Below, piece after piece: positions 36,376 through 49,639 of a stretch of 64,000 nucleotides of DNA. The notes beneath the pieces were generated by a model. It made no database searches, was not told where the DNA came from, and worked only from the letters and a program-made list of their open reading frames with translations. Each line of letters opens with the position of its first letter. Within the stretch, counting starts at the first letter, position 1. This stretch comes from Mallotus nudiflorus (taxonomy: Eukaryota > Streptophyta > Magnoliopsida > Malpighiales > Euphorbiaceae). Where the stretch lies: positions 638,001-702,000 of the forward strand of contig CANTUR010000455.1 in the NCBI GenBank assembly GCA_947683625.1. Direction: 5' to 3'. The translations under genes and the position numbers were made by a program.

Positions 36376-38179
36376 GTAGAGGCATAAGTAGAGGTCATGT
36401 GTTATAAGTTGATAAAAATTTATAGTTAATGCTTAGTTTATTAGAATTGAGTGTTTATTAGGAATATAATTTATAATTAATGGAGTAACATATTGTTTTA
36501 ATCTACCTTGGGATACAAGGATGATAGGTAAAGAAGATGTAAATAAATATACATATAGGAATATCCTATGAGATTAGAAATTGTGAATTATAATGAAATT
36601 TGAGGATTTAAAATTTGAGTATAGTTGATGGACATTATAGATATTGACGACTTTATTGGAACTTTATCTGGATGATTGATGGAATTTATATTCAATGGTA
36701 CTATAGGATGATTTATTCCATTTTATGATATAAGAGTTGAATTATAATAATTATAGAGATCAAATTATAGATCAACTAATGAAATAATACCTTATGAGAA
36801 TTTATGTAAGTGTTTCGAGGAGATTTATTCCACTAAAGAAAATATAGAGATGAGAAAGGCTGGATAGAAAATAAATGTGTAGGAAAGTTTAAACTTGATA
36901 TTTAGTTTAATTGAGAAATGATATGACAATAACACGGTGGAATAAGGAATATTGAAAACCTCGAGGATATGAGACAATCAATTAATGCTTTGATGATAGA
37001 CCTATTGAAATTTTAAGGCAGTTAGAATATTTGCAACGCCGGAATAAGGTGAGGTTAAACTGTCTGATGTAAACAAAGGTATAGCCAATTGATTTAATAA
37101 CTTTGTTTGCAATTAAGATAAACATAGTGATATAAGCTTTCTCATATTAATTGTGTTGAGGTTTAATCTTAAAAGTTGATACAAAAATTAAAGATAATTA
37201 AGTGAAATGTATTAAAGAGACTTGAATATATTATTAAGTACAACTCTATAATGATATGACACTAGCATTGTGGGTAAGCGTGGATCATATGAATTTAGCA
37301 CGTAAAAAAAATTGATATACTATGGTATGTGCATAATTTATAAATTATATATAGTGTGAATACAACAAGATAGCGGTTGCATGAGTAAATGTGTGGAGTA
37401 AGAAAATAGAATTACGAATTTAAAAATTTTAGTTGGAGTTGTTTCAGTTTAAGAAAAACTAGAGGTATAGTTATAAGAAAAGTTGACTTAGGGATTTAAC
37501 TGTTGAAATTATAAGAATCATTGAAGATTAAGTGAAAGCCTTAAGTTCAAGTTGAGATTGTATCATTTAAGCTATGCTAGTTACCTTAAGAGTGATAAGC
37601 TGAATATATAAAGTAGTACATCATAGTAGCACAATGAAAGAGTGATAGACAAATCTCTAATTAGATTGAAGATTGATGATGAATTGAATAGTTAGGAGGA
37701 TAAATAATGAGTATAAGTTTAACGAGTTTTATTGACAATAGGAAATATTAAAACTTTATGGTTATTAGATGGTGAATTACTAATTTAGCAAATTAGAATT
37801 TATGATATATACAGAAAATCTATTATAAGATTTGGATGACTGGTGGATGTAAGTGTAGTTGTGAAAACAAATGTTAAATGTGCCATGGTATATAGAAATA
37901 TGGTCATTTAGAGGAATAAACAAGGAAATTAGTATAGTATTCAATAGTAAGAAGAACAATGAGAAGAGGCTATTAGTATTGATATTTGAAAATATGGAGT
38001 TTGAGAAAAACAGGTGATTATAAAAATAAGAAAGAGAAAAGATAATGATGCTTAACTATAAGCTTAAAGTTTGAGAAGTAGGCTTAATCTATCTTGAGGT
38101 ACGAAAGTAAAATTGTGGTGATTGTTGTTAATAAATAGTATAAGTTAATTTAGTTAGTTGATGATGATCGATGATGATG
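36376..38179 (+). other. Tekay-like internal region, unreadable
   Basis: This is where RT, RNase H and the integrase core should be. No motif is recognisable in any frame, and it is shorter than a complete pol would need. Confidence 0.5.
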
Positions 38180-38540
38180 GTATAAGAAAGGAAAGTTGGC
38201 ATCGAGATACATTAGACCTTTTAAGATTTGGAGAGAATCGGCATGGCTGTTTATCAGTTGGCTTTGCCACCGAATTTTTCATAAATGCATCTAGTGTTCC
38301 AGGTCTTGTTACTTAGAAAGTACATTCAGACCCTTCGCACGTATTGCAGCCTCAAAGGGTGGAAGTGAATAAAGATCTAACGTACAAGGAGGAATCAATT
38401 GCGATAGTGGATTATCAAGTTCGTCAGTTGCATTCGAAGCAAATCTCGATGGTCAAAGTGTTATGAAGGAACATCAACGTGGGCAAGCACACGTGGGAAA
38501 CCGAGGCTGGGATGCAAGTGGCTTACCCTTACCTCTTTCC
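38180..38540 (+). pseudogene. Gypsy integrase C-terminus with chromodomain-like tail
   Basis: Pieces in successive frames read KLASRYIRPFKI, MAVYQLALPPNFS, KYIQTLRTY and SKQISMVKVL, then text matching the VEEATWETE..M..YP end. This order (GKL.PRYIGPF, V.YRLALP, HPVFHVS.LRKY, then VKVLW..) is the integrase C-terminal domain and tail of Tekay/Del-type chromoviruses. It is broken by stops and frameshifts. Confidence 0.8.
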
Positions 38541-38596
38541 TCAATGAACTCTTGTATACAGTTCTTTTCATTTAAAATTCGAGGACGAATTTTTGT

Positions 38597-38609
38597 AAGG
38601 GGGGAAAAT
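38597..38609 (+). other. Polypurine tract of the Tekay-like element
   Basis: AAGGGGGGAAAAT lies directly before the 3' LTR start TGTTATAACC, preceded by the usual GAGGACGAATTTTTG. Confidence 0.9.
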
Positions 38610-41600
38610 TGTTATAACCTGTATTTTGATTATTGAATTAAACATTATTTTGATGGAATTTATTGTTAAGTAATTATTTAAGTGAGTATGTGTATAAATA
38701 TTTGGGATGAATTATTGAGTTTTAATTATTATTTTAGTTAATTAGTGTTAAATTAAATTTTTGGGATTAATTAATGTATTTGGAATACTTTAATTCATTT
38801 AATAATTATTAGAATATATTTATATTAAATGTGGATTATTAAGTTTGATTATTCGTGAAACTAAATTTGAAATTTTTAAGTTGAATATTATTTTAATATT
38901 ATTATTATTATTATTTCGGGACTAATTAGTGTCACGACCCAAAACAGGGGCCATGACCGGCGCTAGGGAACGGGAATTCTTTCGAATCCGGAACCCGTAG
39001 CAAGCCTAAAAATAAAATAAAACATACAATAATAATAATAACAACACTTAATGCAGCGGAAATAAAATCATAAATATCAAAATAATAATCCACCACGGGA
39101 TTTAAATCAAATCCATATCTCATATATAAATAAATCCTTTAATACAAGTTTCAGGTCAAATATTTAAATTACATATCTCATATAAATACAATACACCAAT
39201 CTCCAAAATGACCATAACTACTGCAGTGTTTAGATCATAAATTAAAACTCAAGACTCAGATAAGCAGTTTACATAAAGAAGTCGGGGCAGAAGAAATCCG
39301 GCGTACAGGCCTGCTACTGAGGTCTGAAGACGATGACTCTCCTGAAAAATAGTCAACGGAGGGGAGTCAGACCTCACTGAGTGAATTACTATAATATATA
39401 TACATGCATACTAAATGCCAATGCACACAGTCAAAAGTATATATAATATGTATATATACAAGCAAATACACATAGATGCAATAAAATCATTTTATATATA
39501 TTTATTGAAAATCACTGTTTATGAAGGATCAAATAGAACCCTAGAATATCGCAACCTCAAAACAGTGTTAGACAACACTCTAGCCATACAGGCTCACTTA
39601 TTCCAAATATAATCACTTGATCCATTTAGACAGTAGACTGGCCCCGAGACACTAAGTCAACCGAGCTCCAGTAGTCTGACTGTCAGTGTGATTGGCCCCG
39701 AGACACTAGGTCAACTGAGCTCCAGCAATCACACTCCCAAATCATATCTCACACATCAAATAATCAAATCCAATCAATGTCCACAAATGGTTAGTAATAT
39801 AGCCTAAATGCTATAAACATACCAGTATGTACTCGGTCCTAGTGTTGCCCATTAGGTAGCACATTCTATCGATATCCTTCATTAAAATATAAAGCATACA
39901 TTCATAAAAGTAAATGATGCATGAATTGAATAAAATAGCAACATAAACCATATATATACTAAAAATATACCAAAAGTAAACCATGTATATTTCGAGTATA
40001 TATACGTCAAATAAATCCAATTAAATTACAAAATAAACTAGAAATATACTTAAAAACATTTTAAACATAATTCATTAATAAAACATGCATATAGTTTAAA
40101 ATATACAGAAAATAAATCAAAAATAAACTTAAGCAAATAATTAAACCATTTATGCATATTTAATCAAAATAAAGCATATATTTCTAGAATCATGCACCCT
40201 AGAGCACATATATATAAAATAGTAACTCACACTTAGTGCACTCCTCGAGATGGGTCCGACGGGCCTGGTCCACTAGGCCTCGGTCTCGGTGCAACTAAAC
40301 AAACAATAAATAACAGACATCAGAATAAACCTAACAGAAAATCCTAGAAACTCGATCTAGAATATTGGACACAGAATCAGAATTAGGGTTCGACCGAACA
40401 TCATGTTTTACGAGAATTCTACCGAAAATCTGACAGAACCTCTCCTGTAAAACGGACATCTCTCTACTCAAAGAGTAGAGCCGGCCGTACAAAGAAATGC
40501 ACTTCGAAAAACAACACAGAAACACATCCACAACCCCTCGGTCGGACTCCAAACTATAGTCTACCGACCGGGGTTCACAATCATAGAATAATTATCGAAA
40601 TACCAAAAATGCCCTTATAACACAGAAATACATTTAATAAGTATAAATTACATAATTAGCCTTAAAACACATTAAAAACCGATAAAACTCATTTTATTTA
40701 GAAAAATCGTATATTATATATATAATTGAAAATAATTTACGAAAAATAGTTTTAATTAATTAAAAATACTAAATAATTTTTAGAAATCATTTTTATACCT
40801 TAACTAACTATTAAAACCAATTTAATTAAATTTTTAGCCAACTTAGGGTAAAATTACCAAAATACCCCTATATATATAAATATACTAAAATTACTCCAAA
40901 AATTCACCAAAAATCATATAATTGCAAAAAATTAATTTAATAAACATATTTATCAATAATATCAATAATTAAACTCAATTAAATAATTAATTTCAATTAA
41001 AAACACAATTAACCTAATTTTCCAAAATTACATAAACCTAAAAAAATTCAAAATAAATACATAGAAATTCATAAAAATTCCAAATAAATTTCTATAATTC
41101 ATTTCAACACCTATATTTATCATAAAACATAATTTCATAATTTATTTAATTAATTTTCGAAAATTAGAAAATAATAATGAAATATTCAAAAATACCCAAA
41201 AATGAAAATAATTCCCAAAAATTCCAAAAAAATTCACACATGATAAGCTACTAGGATCAACAATTGTGAAGGAATTTTTCATGAATCAATCAATTCAAAG
41301 TTCAAAAAAATCAAGAACCGTAAAATGGCCGAATTACCAAAATCGAAACCTAAGCAAATCAAGACCATTTTAAGTGAAAAAAATCTTGGAATCACACTCA
41401 CTGGAGCTCAAGGAGAAGAAAGAGACCAGTGGTGTCGAAAACGGTGGCCGGAATCACGTCGATCGACGTTAGCTTCCACTTTCGGCTTTCCGGCCAAAAA
41501 CAGGCTTCCCGACGCCGGAAACAGCTGCAGCAGGTGGCGGGGAAGGCTAGGGAAGGAGATGGCACGCCAGGAGGCACACCGAATGCAAGAGAACGGCGGT

Positions 41601-44600
41601 AGCAGCGGTGGAACGGCGATGGGAACGGTCGGGAGGAAGAAGAAGGAAGAATGGTAAAACCGTAAATAACTCAAACTTTATAATTTTGTTTAATATTAAA
41701 TGTATATGTATATATATATACTTTACACTATTTAATAAAATAATATAAAATCACACACATTAAATATACACCACACACATATAATTTAATATTTTAAAAT
41801 AATTTATACACTAAAAAAAATAATTAAATAATATTAAACTAATAATAAATAATAAAATATTAGGGTAATTAATTAAACCCTAATTAAATAAATAAGTACA
41901 CATATATACATTATTTAGTACTTTAAAAATATGTATGAGTGCATGCAAATATAGAAATCTATTTAAAATAATTAATGGTAAATTATTTACGTGAAAATTT
42001 CCCCGAAAATAGTATTCTCGGGAAAATTTTACGTAAAGCACTTAAAATAATATACAATAATTAAAATAAGTTTTAAATACATATTACTCGTAAAAATATC
42101 ATAATTATACACAAAATTATTAACACTACATATCCCGATGCAGTACAAAAATATTTAAAAACACGGGATATTACAATTAGTGTCAATTAATATTTGGTCA
42201 TTAATATTTATGTAACTTTATTAAATTTAAATTAATTATTGAGTATAAGTATATGTATATATTTTGTGGGTAAGAATAAATGAGAGTAGATATTTTAATT
42301 TTTAATTATTATACTTTTTTTTCCTTTTTAAAAAAAAAAATAGGTCAAATATTTTTTGGGTAGTCTTCTTCTCCTTCTCCCTTATTTCTTTTTCTCTTCT
42401 TTTCTTCCACCATAACCACCCCTGTAACTCAACACTATCATCACAAGGCATGAGGTTGGTCTCTTTTGGAAGCTCATCCTCCGGGTTCTCAAATTTTCGA
42501 ACTGTTTCGAATTTCAACCTCGGTAACTATACCGTTTTTATATATTTCTATTTTTAGTATTTTGAGTTTTTGTTAGTTTAAGCCTTTATATGATTTTATT
42601 AGCGATTGTTGCTTTGAAATTAATTGTTGTAGAGGTTGTGAGGAAGCTAAATGTGATTTTCATCTATTTTTTAAAAAAAAAAATTAATTTTCAGGCTTTG
42701 TGGTTACTATTCATGTACTGTTCTCAACTCGAAAAAATTATATTTTTATAAAATTCTAATAATTATTTTAAGCATATTTTGTGAAGAAAGCATATTGAAA
42801 TTATGTTCCAGTTGTTTATTATGAATTTTCGAATGTTTATGTAAAAATTGGATTTTTGGAAAAAATTAGTATAAATTAGTAATTTTTATATTTTAGTTGA
42901 AATTATTGTTAACTATTATGTTCTAGGCAGTTTTTGAATAATAAATATTATTAAATTAATTTTTATGAATTATTTACTATTTTTAGCTAATTAATAATAA
43001 TTTTTAGAAATATATTCAAATAATAGTTTTATTTATTATTTTTATGATTAAATGAAATTTTAGCTATTTTTATTATATATTTGAGCAATTTAAATGAATA
43101 TCTAGGCTATTTGATTTTGAATATTTGAAAAATGGATTTTTGTTAATATTATTTAATTATATTTGGGATCTTATTAATTACTTTGAAAATGAATATATAT
43201 GATGTTTTTATTAGTTAAATAAATTGAATTGTGGTATTTTATTGATTTTTATGAATTTTAGTGAATTATTAATATTTATTATTATATTATTAATTTGTGT
43301 ATATATTAGTTCTCGATTGGACAATTTATGTAGTTTGAGAGCCCAATCCGAGAAGTTAAAAAATTTGTGTATTTGAAGTGTATTTGCATGCCGGATCGGC
43401 TCTACTTTTAATAGAGAGATGTCCATTTTACAGAGTAGACTTTGCCAAATTTTCGATAGATTTCTCGTAAAATATGACATCGGGTCGATTTTATTAAAGT
43501 CGTATTTTAATCGAGTCCTTCCTTAGAAATCTACAATTTATAGGATTTCCATTTTTTTTAATTCCTTTTTTATTTCTTTTTTTTCTTTAGTCGCACCTCC
43601 AGTCGAGTCAACAGGTCGAGGTCGAGGTCGAACGCGACTGCGTAGAGGAGCGCATTCAACCTGTAAGTTAATAATTGAACTATGTATAGGGAAATATGTA
43701 TATATACATATCAATTGATTGATTTTGATGAATAGGAGAATTTATTAAAGAATTATATTATTATATGAATATTTATTAAATTTGAATTCTCCTATTATTA
43801 CTATAGTTAAATTAACATGTTTATGTTAAATTTTCACATGATTAGTAAATTTTACTTTATTTTATTTTTATTGTAATCTTTCTTATTTATTTATTTTAAA
43901 ATAAACTATGATAGAATGAGTTACCTAATGGGTTTCATTAGGACCATGTACGCACCGGTAAGATTGAGAGTGAGTGTTGGTGGTTATAAGGTTCGGTGAT
44001 GCTTTGATCTCGGACATGATTTTGTGAGAATATATATAAAGCTCGGTGATGCTTTGCTCTCGAGCGTGATTTATATATTACTGGGGTTGGTAGCTCGTTA
44101 ATACTTTGCTCTCGAGAACCGCCAATAAATATCGGTTTAAGTGAATTGACTATGGCTGATAGCTCGGTTGATATTTTACTCTCGGGAACCGGCAGTCTTT
44201 GAATTATAAGAGAGTCGAAAGACTATTAGAATTGTAGACTAGGGTTCTACTTAGTTTTTTTTTTATGAAAATGATTTAAGGAAGTTTATTATATTTATAA
44301 AGTAATTTATGATTTCAAAAACTTTATTTTGGTAAAAAATTATTTCAATAAATAAAATGTTTCAAACTATAAATTATAAATTTTATATTTTTCATAAATT
44401 ACATTTTAAAAGAGATTTTTATACTATATATATTTCTTTTATTAACTTACTCAGTGAAGTATGACTCCCCTCAATAATTTTTTCAGGATCTTCTACTTTT
44501 GACCTCCCTATTAGACTTATTCGTCAGACTCTTTTCTCCCCCAACTGACTTATGTAAATATTAAATTATTGCTTTTCTTGTATTTTAGTAAACGCTACAG

Positions 44601-44853
44601 TAGTAGTACTCTTTGTTTTAGTATCTGTAATGTATTAGACTGTGTTTTTGTATTTGGATATTGTATGAATATATTTTATTATGTTATGAGCTAAGGATTT
44701 ATTTTATATTAATTTAAGTTTTAATTCTAATGTATTTTGATTTTATATTTGCGTGTGTTTTTATTTTTTTTAGACTTGCTATGGGTTTCGGTTACTTTAT
44801 GTATTCTCATTCTCTAACGCCGGTCACGTGCCCTTTGGATTTGGGTCGTGACA
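38610..44853 (+). repeat. 3' LTR of the Tekay-like element, interrupted
   Basis: Matches 28110-31099 apart from solo LTR B inserted after base 38929. It ends GGGTCGTGACA at 44853. The conserved LTR core lies at 43394-43482 and the CTCTCGG subrepeats at 43975-44205. Confidence 0.9.
38930..42175 (-). mobile_element. Solo LTR B (gypsy, minus orientation)
   Basis: A 3,246-bp LTR flanked by ATTAG on both sides (38925-38929 and 42176-42180). Its plus-strand ends are TGTCACGACCC and GGGATATTACA. It is closely related to solo LTR A (shared GGAACCCGTAGC end, shared core at 40400-40490) and inserted into the Tekay-like 3' LTR. The open frames at 41325-41674 on both strands are its GC-rich island, with no known domain. 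Confidence 0.93.
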
Positions 44854-45092
44854 ATTTCAATTTGCTCCTCCAACTTTTCGAGTTGTGTCAATTCTATCCA
44901 AATGTCAAAAAGACATGAGACTGAGCTGATGTGGCAATTTGACGTGGATTGTTTTAATCTTACGTGGAATTGAAATGAAAAAAAAATAAGAAACAAAAAC
45001 TCACTGTTTAATTCCATTAAAAATGACATCACTTTATTATCAATTATAATACCCCTCCACCATACATCTTCTAACCTAAGATTCAAACATTC
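44854..45092. repeat. MULE left TIR, inner part
   Basis: Continues the left TIR after the gypsy element: GCTCCTCCAACTTTTCGAG, CAATTCTATCCAAA and TTTTAATCTTACGTGGAATT, all mirrored on the other strand in 50283-50545. Confidence 0.85.
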
Positions 45093-47939
45093 TGTAATAT
45101 TTTGAATTTTTATTATTAATTAAATTAAATTAAATTATTTATGATTAATTATGATTATTTTTATTATTAGTAGTGTATTATTTTTATTTTTACTTTAATA
45201 TTATAATTTTTTTGGGAGAGAAAATATTATTGGAGTGTGTTAATATATATATATAAGGACAAAACTTTTTCTTTTTTTTTCTTCTTCTTTTTCTTCTTCT
45301 CGGAACTCACTATTCCTCCTGTCGCCAGCACTGCCTCTACCAACCAGCAGCACGTGGACCACCACAACACACGGGACAGATGCCCAGCAACTCCCCTGGC
45401 CGATGGCAGCAGCCCCACCTCCCCTTCCTTCCTATTTTTCCCTTATCTTGGCCGGATTTTAGTTGGCCTCTAATGACGATTCCAATGTTGGATGGTCGTG
45501 ATTCTGGTGTCATTGGAATCCTCATCTTCCAAGCTTCCATAATCTTCCTTCAGTTTCTCCGATCTCCTTCTGGGTCATCCTAAATCGAGGCATAAACATT
45601 TGTTAGTTTTTATTAGTTTTTGGTTAATTAAGTGAGAGTTAGGCCTAATGTTGTTTAGAAAAGTTGATGTAGAGATTAAATTCTATGCTATGATAATTTT
45701 TATATTTTTTTGGATTTATTTTTAATTTTTGGAATTTTTGGTTCGGGTTACTATTCCGAGCCCGAAATTTTGGATATTTTTAATAAATACTATATATATT
45801 ATTTGGAGTAATTTTTGTGAAGAAAATTTTATAAAATTAGTTATTGGTAATTTATTATAATTTTTGAAAGTTATATGTGAAAAATAAGAAATTTCGAGAA
45901 AATTGTGTAATTTGATTTTTAATTGATTTTTGGTAAATTTATAGTTAATTGACATGTATAATGATAATTTCAATTATTAGAAAGTATAAATTAATTTTAT
46001 TAGCTAAATTAGTATTTTTGTATATTTTGTTGATTTTGAGATTAATTTCCGGAAATAATATAAATGTATATAAATATCATAGTATTTAATTATTTGATTG
46101 ATTTAATTATATTTAGTGTTAAAATATATTTTTATGAATTTTCCGGAATTTTATAAGTAATAATTTTTAAGTATAGATATTATTATGTTAAATGAGTAAT
46201 ATTAATAGTTTAAATAAAAAAATGACTTTTGTATATATTGATTATTGAAAAAAGAATTTATTATTTAATTAGTCTGATTAATTTTTATAAATATTTTGTT
46301 ATATGTTTTCATAATTTATATATATTTTGTGGTAGTGTTGTTGTTGATCTCGGTCAGGAATTTGTTTATAGTTTGGAAGTTCGATCCAAGTGTGGTACTG
46401 TGTGGTGAATAGTAGTATTTTTCCCTACAGGAATGGCTCTACTTTATGTAGAGAGATGTTCATTTTATAGAGAAGACTTTGCCAGAATTTCAGTAGATTT
46501 TTCGTAAAACGTGACATCTGTAAGTCGTTTTAGGGTTGTTCCTTAGATCAAATCTTCATTAAGATTAATTACAAATCTATTACAAGTTTCTTAATTTTTT
46601 TATTAATTTCGGGATTTTGGAAATTCCTATGAATTTTTATTATTTTTCATAAGCATGTTTTAAATAAATATTATTTTATTTTAGAGAATATCGAAGTGGG
46701 AACTACTGACAATAGGTGGACGCGGAACCATCAACTGACTCGCTCCAACTGTAAGTTAATAAATTGAACTATTTGCGTGTATTTTCTACACATAGCGGTT
46801 TTATAAAATTTAATATGGTAATATGCTTAGATGAAATTTAAGTTATGTTACTTTAGGCTATGCTTATCATTATGATTATTTTATTTTATATTATATTATT
46901 TAATTTATAAATTACAGCTTTCTTAAATTGTGCTACATTTTTGTTATATATTAGTTTTGAAAAATACTGGTAAAACGGGTTACCTGATGGGTTTCATCAG
47001 GACCATATGCACACTGGTAGAGTTTAAGAGATGGATCTAAATTTTATGATTGGTTAACTAGAACAGGTGACTTGGTGAATGTCTTAGCTCTCAGGGATCG
47101 CTAGTGATTATTGAAAATGTTATGATTAGTTACTGGGATGGGTGTCTCGGTTAATGCCATGCCTTAGCTTTTGGAGACCGCCAGTAAATATTGGATTAAG
47201 TGATGACTATGGCTGGTGCCTCGGTTGATGCTTAGCTCTCAAGGACCGGCAGTCTTATGATTAAATGAGTCAAATGGCTATTAGACCTTGTGGAGTAGGG
47301 TTCTACCAAGATTTTTCACTTATAAATTATTAAATAAAGAATATTTTATTTTGAAGAAATTCTATTGTAAATTCTTCATATTTATTTGAGATTGGAAAGT
47401 TATTTATTTAAAAATAAATTTTAAATACTTTAATTTTAATAATAATAATTTTTTTTTATTATTACTATTTTACTTAAGGGATTTTCAAAATCATACAGCT
47501 CTATTTATTATTTTACTCAGTGAGGTCTAATTCTCCTTAATATTTTTGTTAAGAGTTTGGATGTTTGAGATTCGTCCTTCTTCTCTACGCTAGGTTTCTT
47601 CTTCTCTATGCTGGGTTTCTTCTTCTCCAACTTTATTGTGTAGGTCTATTTGATATGTATTGTACAACTAAATTCTAGATACTGTAGTAGTTAATCAAAG
47701 AACTTATATTATTTGTATTCTGATTTTATTTGACTTAAGATGTTGTAATTGAAGAATATTTTATTTATGTATTTAGTTTGGTGTACCTATTATGATTTTA
47801 TTGTCAAGTAATGGTTTTATTATTAAGAGTATTGTTTCTTTTTCATGAAAATTTTTTAAGGCTTATTATAGGTTTCGGTTATTTTATGTACTCTCATTCC
47901 CTAGTGCTGGTCACGTGCATTTCGATTTAAGTCATGACA
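45093..47939 (+). mobile_element. Solo LTR C (gypsy, plus orientation)
   Basis: A 2,847-bp LTR flanked by CATTC on both sides (45088-45092 and 47940-47944). It starts TGTAATATTTTG and ends GTCATGACA. It shares with the Tekay-like LTR the conserved core (46430-46520), the GGGTTTCATCAGGACCAT block (near 46990) and the end text GGTTTCGGTTATTTTATGTA. A GC-rich island lies at 45300-45590. No coding sequence. Confidence 0.92.
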
Positions 47940-48372
47940 CATTCTTTCCATCACTTTCTCATTAGTTGCTCTATCACTAATAACTACTTTCAAGAAAAGC
48001 TTAAGTGTTGGACTAATTCAGACCATATGTCCTACACTTTTTGATGTTATTAACGGGAAAGTGAAAGCAAAAGGAGATGGGTACCAAGCAAAAATGACAA
48101 AGAGGGTAAGTATTTTATTACTCAAATGTGTCAAGTTTCGTAGAGCCAATTTTTTTTTTTTAGGTTCTATTGCACTATTACAGAAAGATTAAAGAAAAAT
48201 TAAAGAAAACTTAGGTTAACTATAAAAGTTAGTGTATTATATTAAAGAAAAGTCATATTTAATTAGGATTTTGTTTTAAAATTAAGGATTTTTTATTGTT
48301 TGTATATAAAAAATGAAATTGGTTATTTTTATTTTTTTACATAGGAATTTTATTGAATTGTGGCATTGAGGG
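47940..48372 (+). other. MULE internal DNA before the PB1-like fragment
   Basis: No intact frame. AT-rich DNA with a short coding-like scrap near 48040-48130 (FDVINGKVKAKGDGYQAKM) that I cannot place. Confidence 0.4.
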
Positions 48373-48579
48373 ATGTTTATAAGCAAACCTATGCTTAAAT
48401 ACGTGGGTGGTGAGCATAAAAAATTATCCAATGTGAAGGGTTTGACGTTAATAAATATAAAGAACTTAATTAAAGGATTAGGATACACTGAGGTACTTAG
48501 TGTTACTTATAACCCTCCTAAAGTTTATCAACCAATAGGAGTGGAATGGTGGTTGGAGTTTGTAAAAACTGAAGAATAA
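48373..48579 (+). pseudogene. MULE-associated PB1-like N-terminal domain fragment
   Basis: The 68-residue open piece MFISKPMLKYVGGEHKKLSN with NIKNLIKGLGYTEVLSV matches the N-terminal domain of plant MuDR-type transposases and related PB1-like proteins: HHGG.F....YVGG, then a polar segment, then L.KGLGY and a short beta strand. Directly upstream, in the same frame, the codons read W-H-stop-G, where the family has HHGG. So the protein start is destroyed by a nonsense change. No transposase catalytic (DDE) region, MULE zinc knuckle or SWIM motif follows. It lies inside the TIR-bounded MULE, which supports the assignment. Confidence 0.65.
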
Positions 48580-49639
48580 TGCAATAGTATGATTCATATA
48601 TCAATTAATAAATGAATTTTTGAAGATTTATGTAAAGGCAATTACAATTCATCCTAATGTTAGTGAAACTATGGCTAGGAAGCAAAAAATATAACGACTG
48701 AAGCAGCAAAGAAAATTAATTTATCATAGTCAAGTGCAACAACTCCAAGAGCTGTAACTACTACTGCCACTAGTAAGAACACACCATTGATGAGTCAGAA
48801 TGATCAGGATGTACTACTAAAGCTAAACCAGAAGTTCAAAAAGTTTTGATGATGTTAAAGTCAAGTTTTTTTTTTATTAGGTTAAGTTGTTAGCTTTATT
48901 ATAAAATTAGGATCCAAAGCTAAATAATATAACCTAGTTTAGGAATGGCATTAATTTCCATACTTCTTTTTGGGCATTTGTTGTTTTAAGAATTTACCAA
49001 AAGGAATGACATCACATAAACATATTTTGGGGATTTTGAAGCAATGGTCAAGGGTATATAATGTCTTTTTTTTTAACTATTTTAGGGATACATTGTATAT
49101 TTACAGGTTCAATATAATGTTTTTTGGTTATATGTTCAACATAATTCTCTCTTTTATTAATTTTTCAATTTGTCAATTTGGCTAATAGTTATTTAGCTTT
49201 TGTCATTATTGGTTATATGATCATTGAATTCTTTTTTTTATTAGTTACTACATTCTACTTTTTTCTAGCTCAATTGATATAATGCAACACTAGATATTTG
49301 TTGTCATCTCATATTTTTAGCATTCTTCATTCAAAGCTAGACAAATAAGCCAACACTAATGGATCATAATTCAATAATGAAAACATTAATTCAACAGAAC
49401 AACCATAATTCAAGCAATCATTTTCACCATTTTCACTATTTTCATAACTAAATATGCATACAATTTAGAAGACTACTTATACAACTTACTGAAAATGTTG
49501 AAAAGTACATAATATTACAATAATAAACAATGCCATTTGGTAGAAGTCCCTGCTTCTCTTTAAGTTTTTCATTGCCTGTATTGTCTTTATGAGTTTTGCC
49601 TTCAATAATGCATTACTCTAAATACTTGTAACTTCCTCT
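48580..49639. other. MULE internal DNA, no readable gene
   Basis: AT-rich. The open frame 48970-49185 is rich in F, I and Y and looks random. No transposase motif seen. Confidence 0.4.

Larger units (their letters stand above)
28110..44853 (+). mobile_element. Tekay/Del-like Ty3/gypsy element with two nested solo LTRs
   Basis: LTRs 28110-31099 (2,990 bp) and 38610-44853 (2,993 bp after removing the solo LTR and one TSD copy) match closely; a sample of the first 300 bp differs by about 4-5%. A decayed initiator-Met PBS (31104-31115), a gag remnant, an integrase C-terminus with chromodomain-like tail (about 38180-38540) and a PPT (38597-38609) give a plus-strand chromovirus-type gypsy element. 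Net length is about 9.8 kb. RT was not recognised. Flanks GATAT and ATTTC do not form a clear TSD. Confidence 0.88.

Noticed and set aside
41325..41674. Open frames of 110 and 88 residues on both strands with mixed composition
   Set aside because: They lie in the GC-rich island of solo LTR B, with no recognised domain. The comparable islands of the other LTRs encode unrelated text.
45227..45583. Overlapping frames on both strands near a polypyrimidine tract
   Set aside because: GC-rich island of solo LTR C; there is no conserved domain and the frame differs from those in related LTRs.
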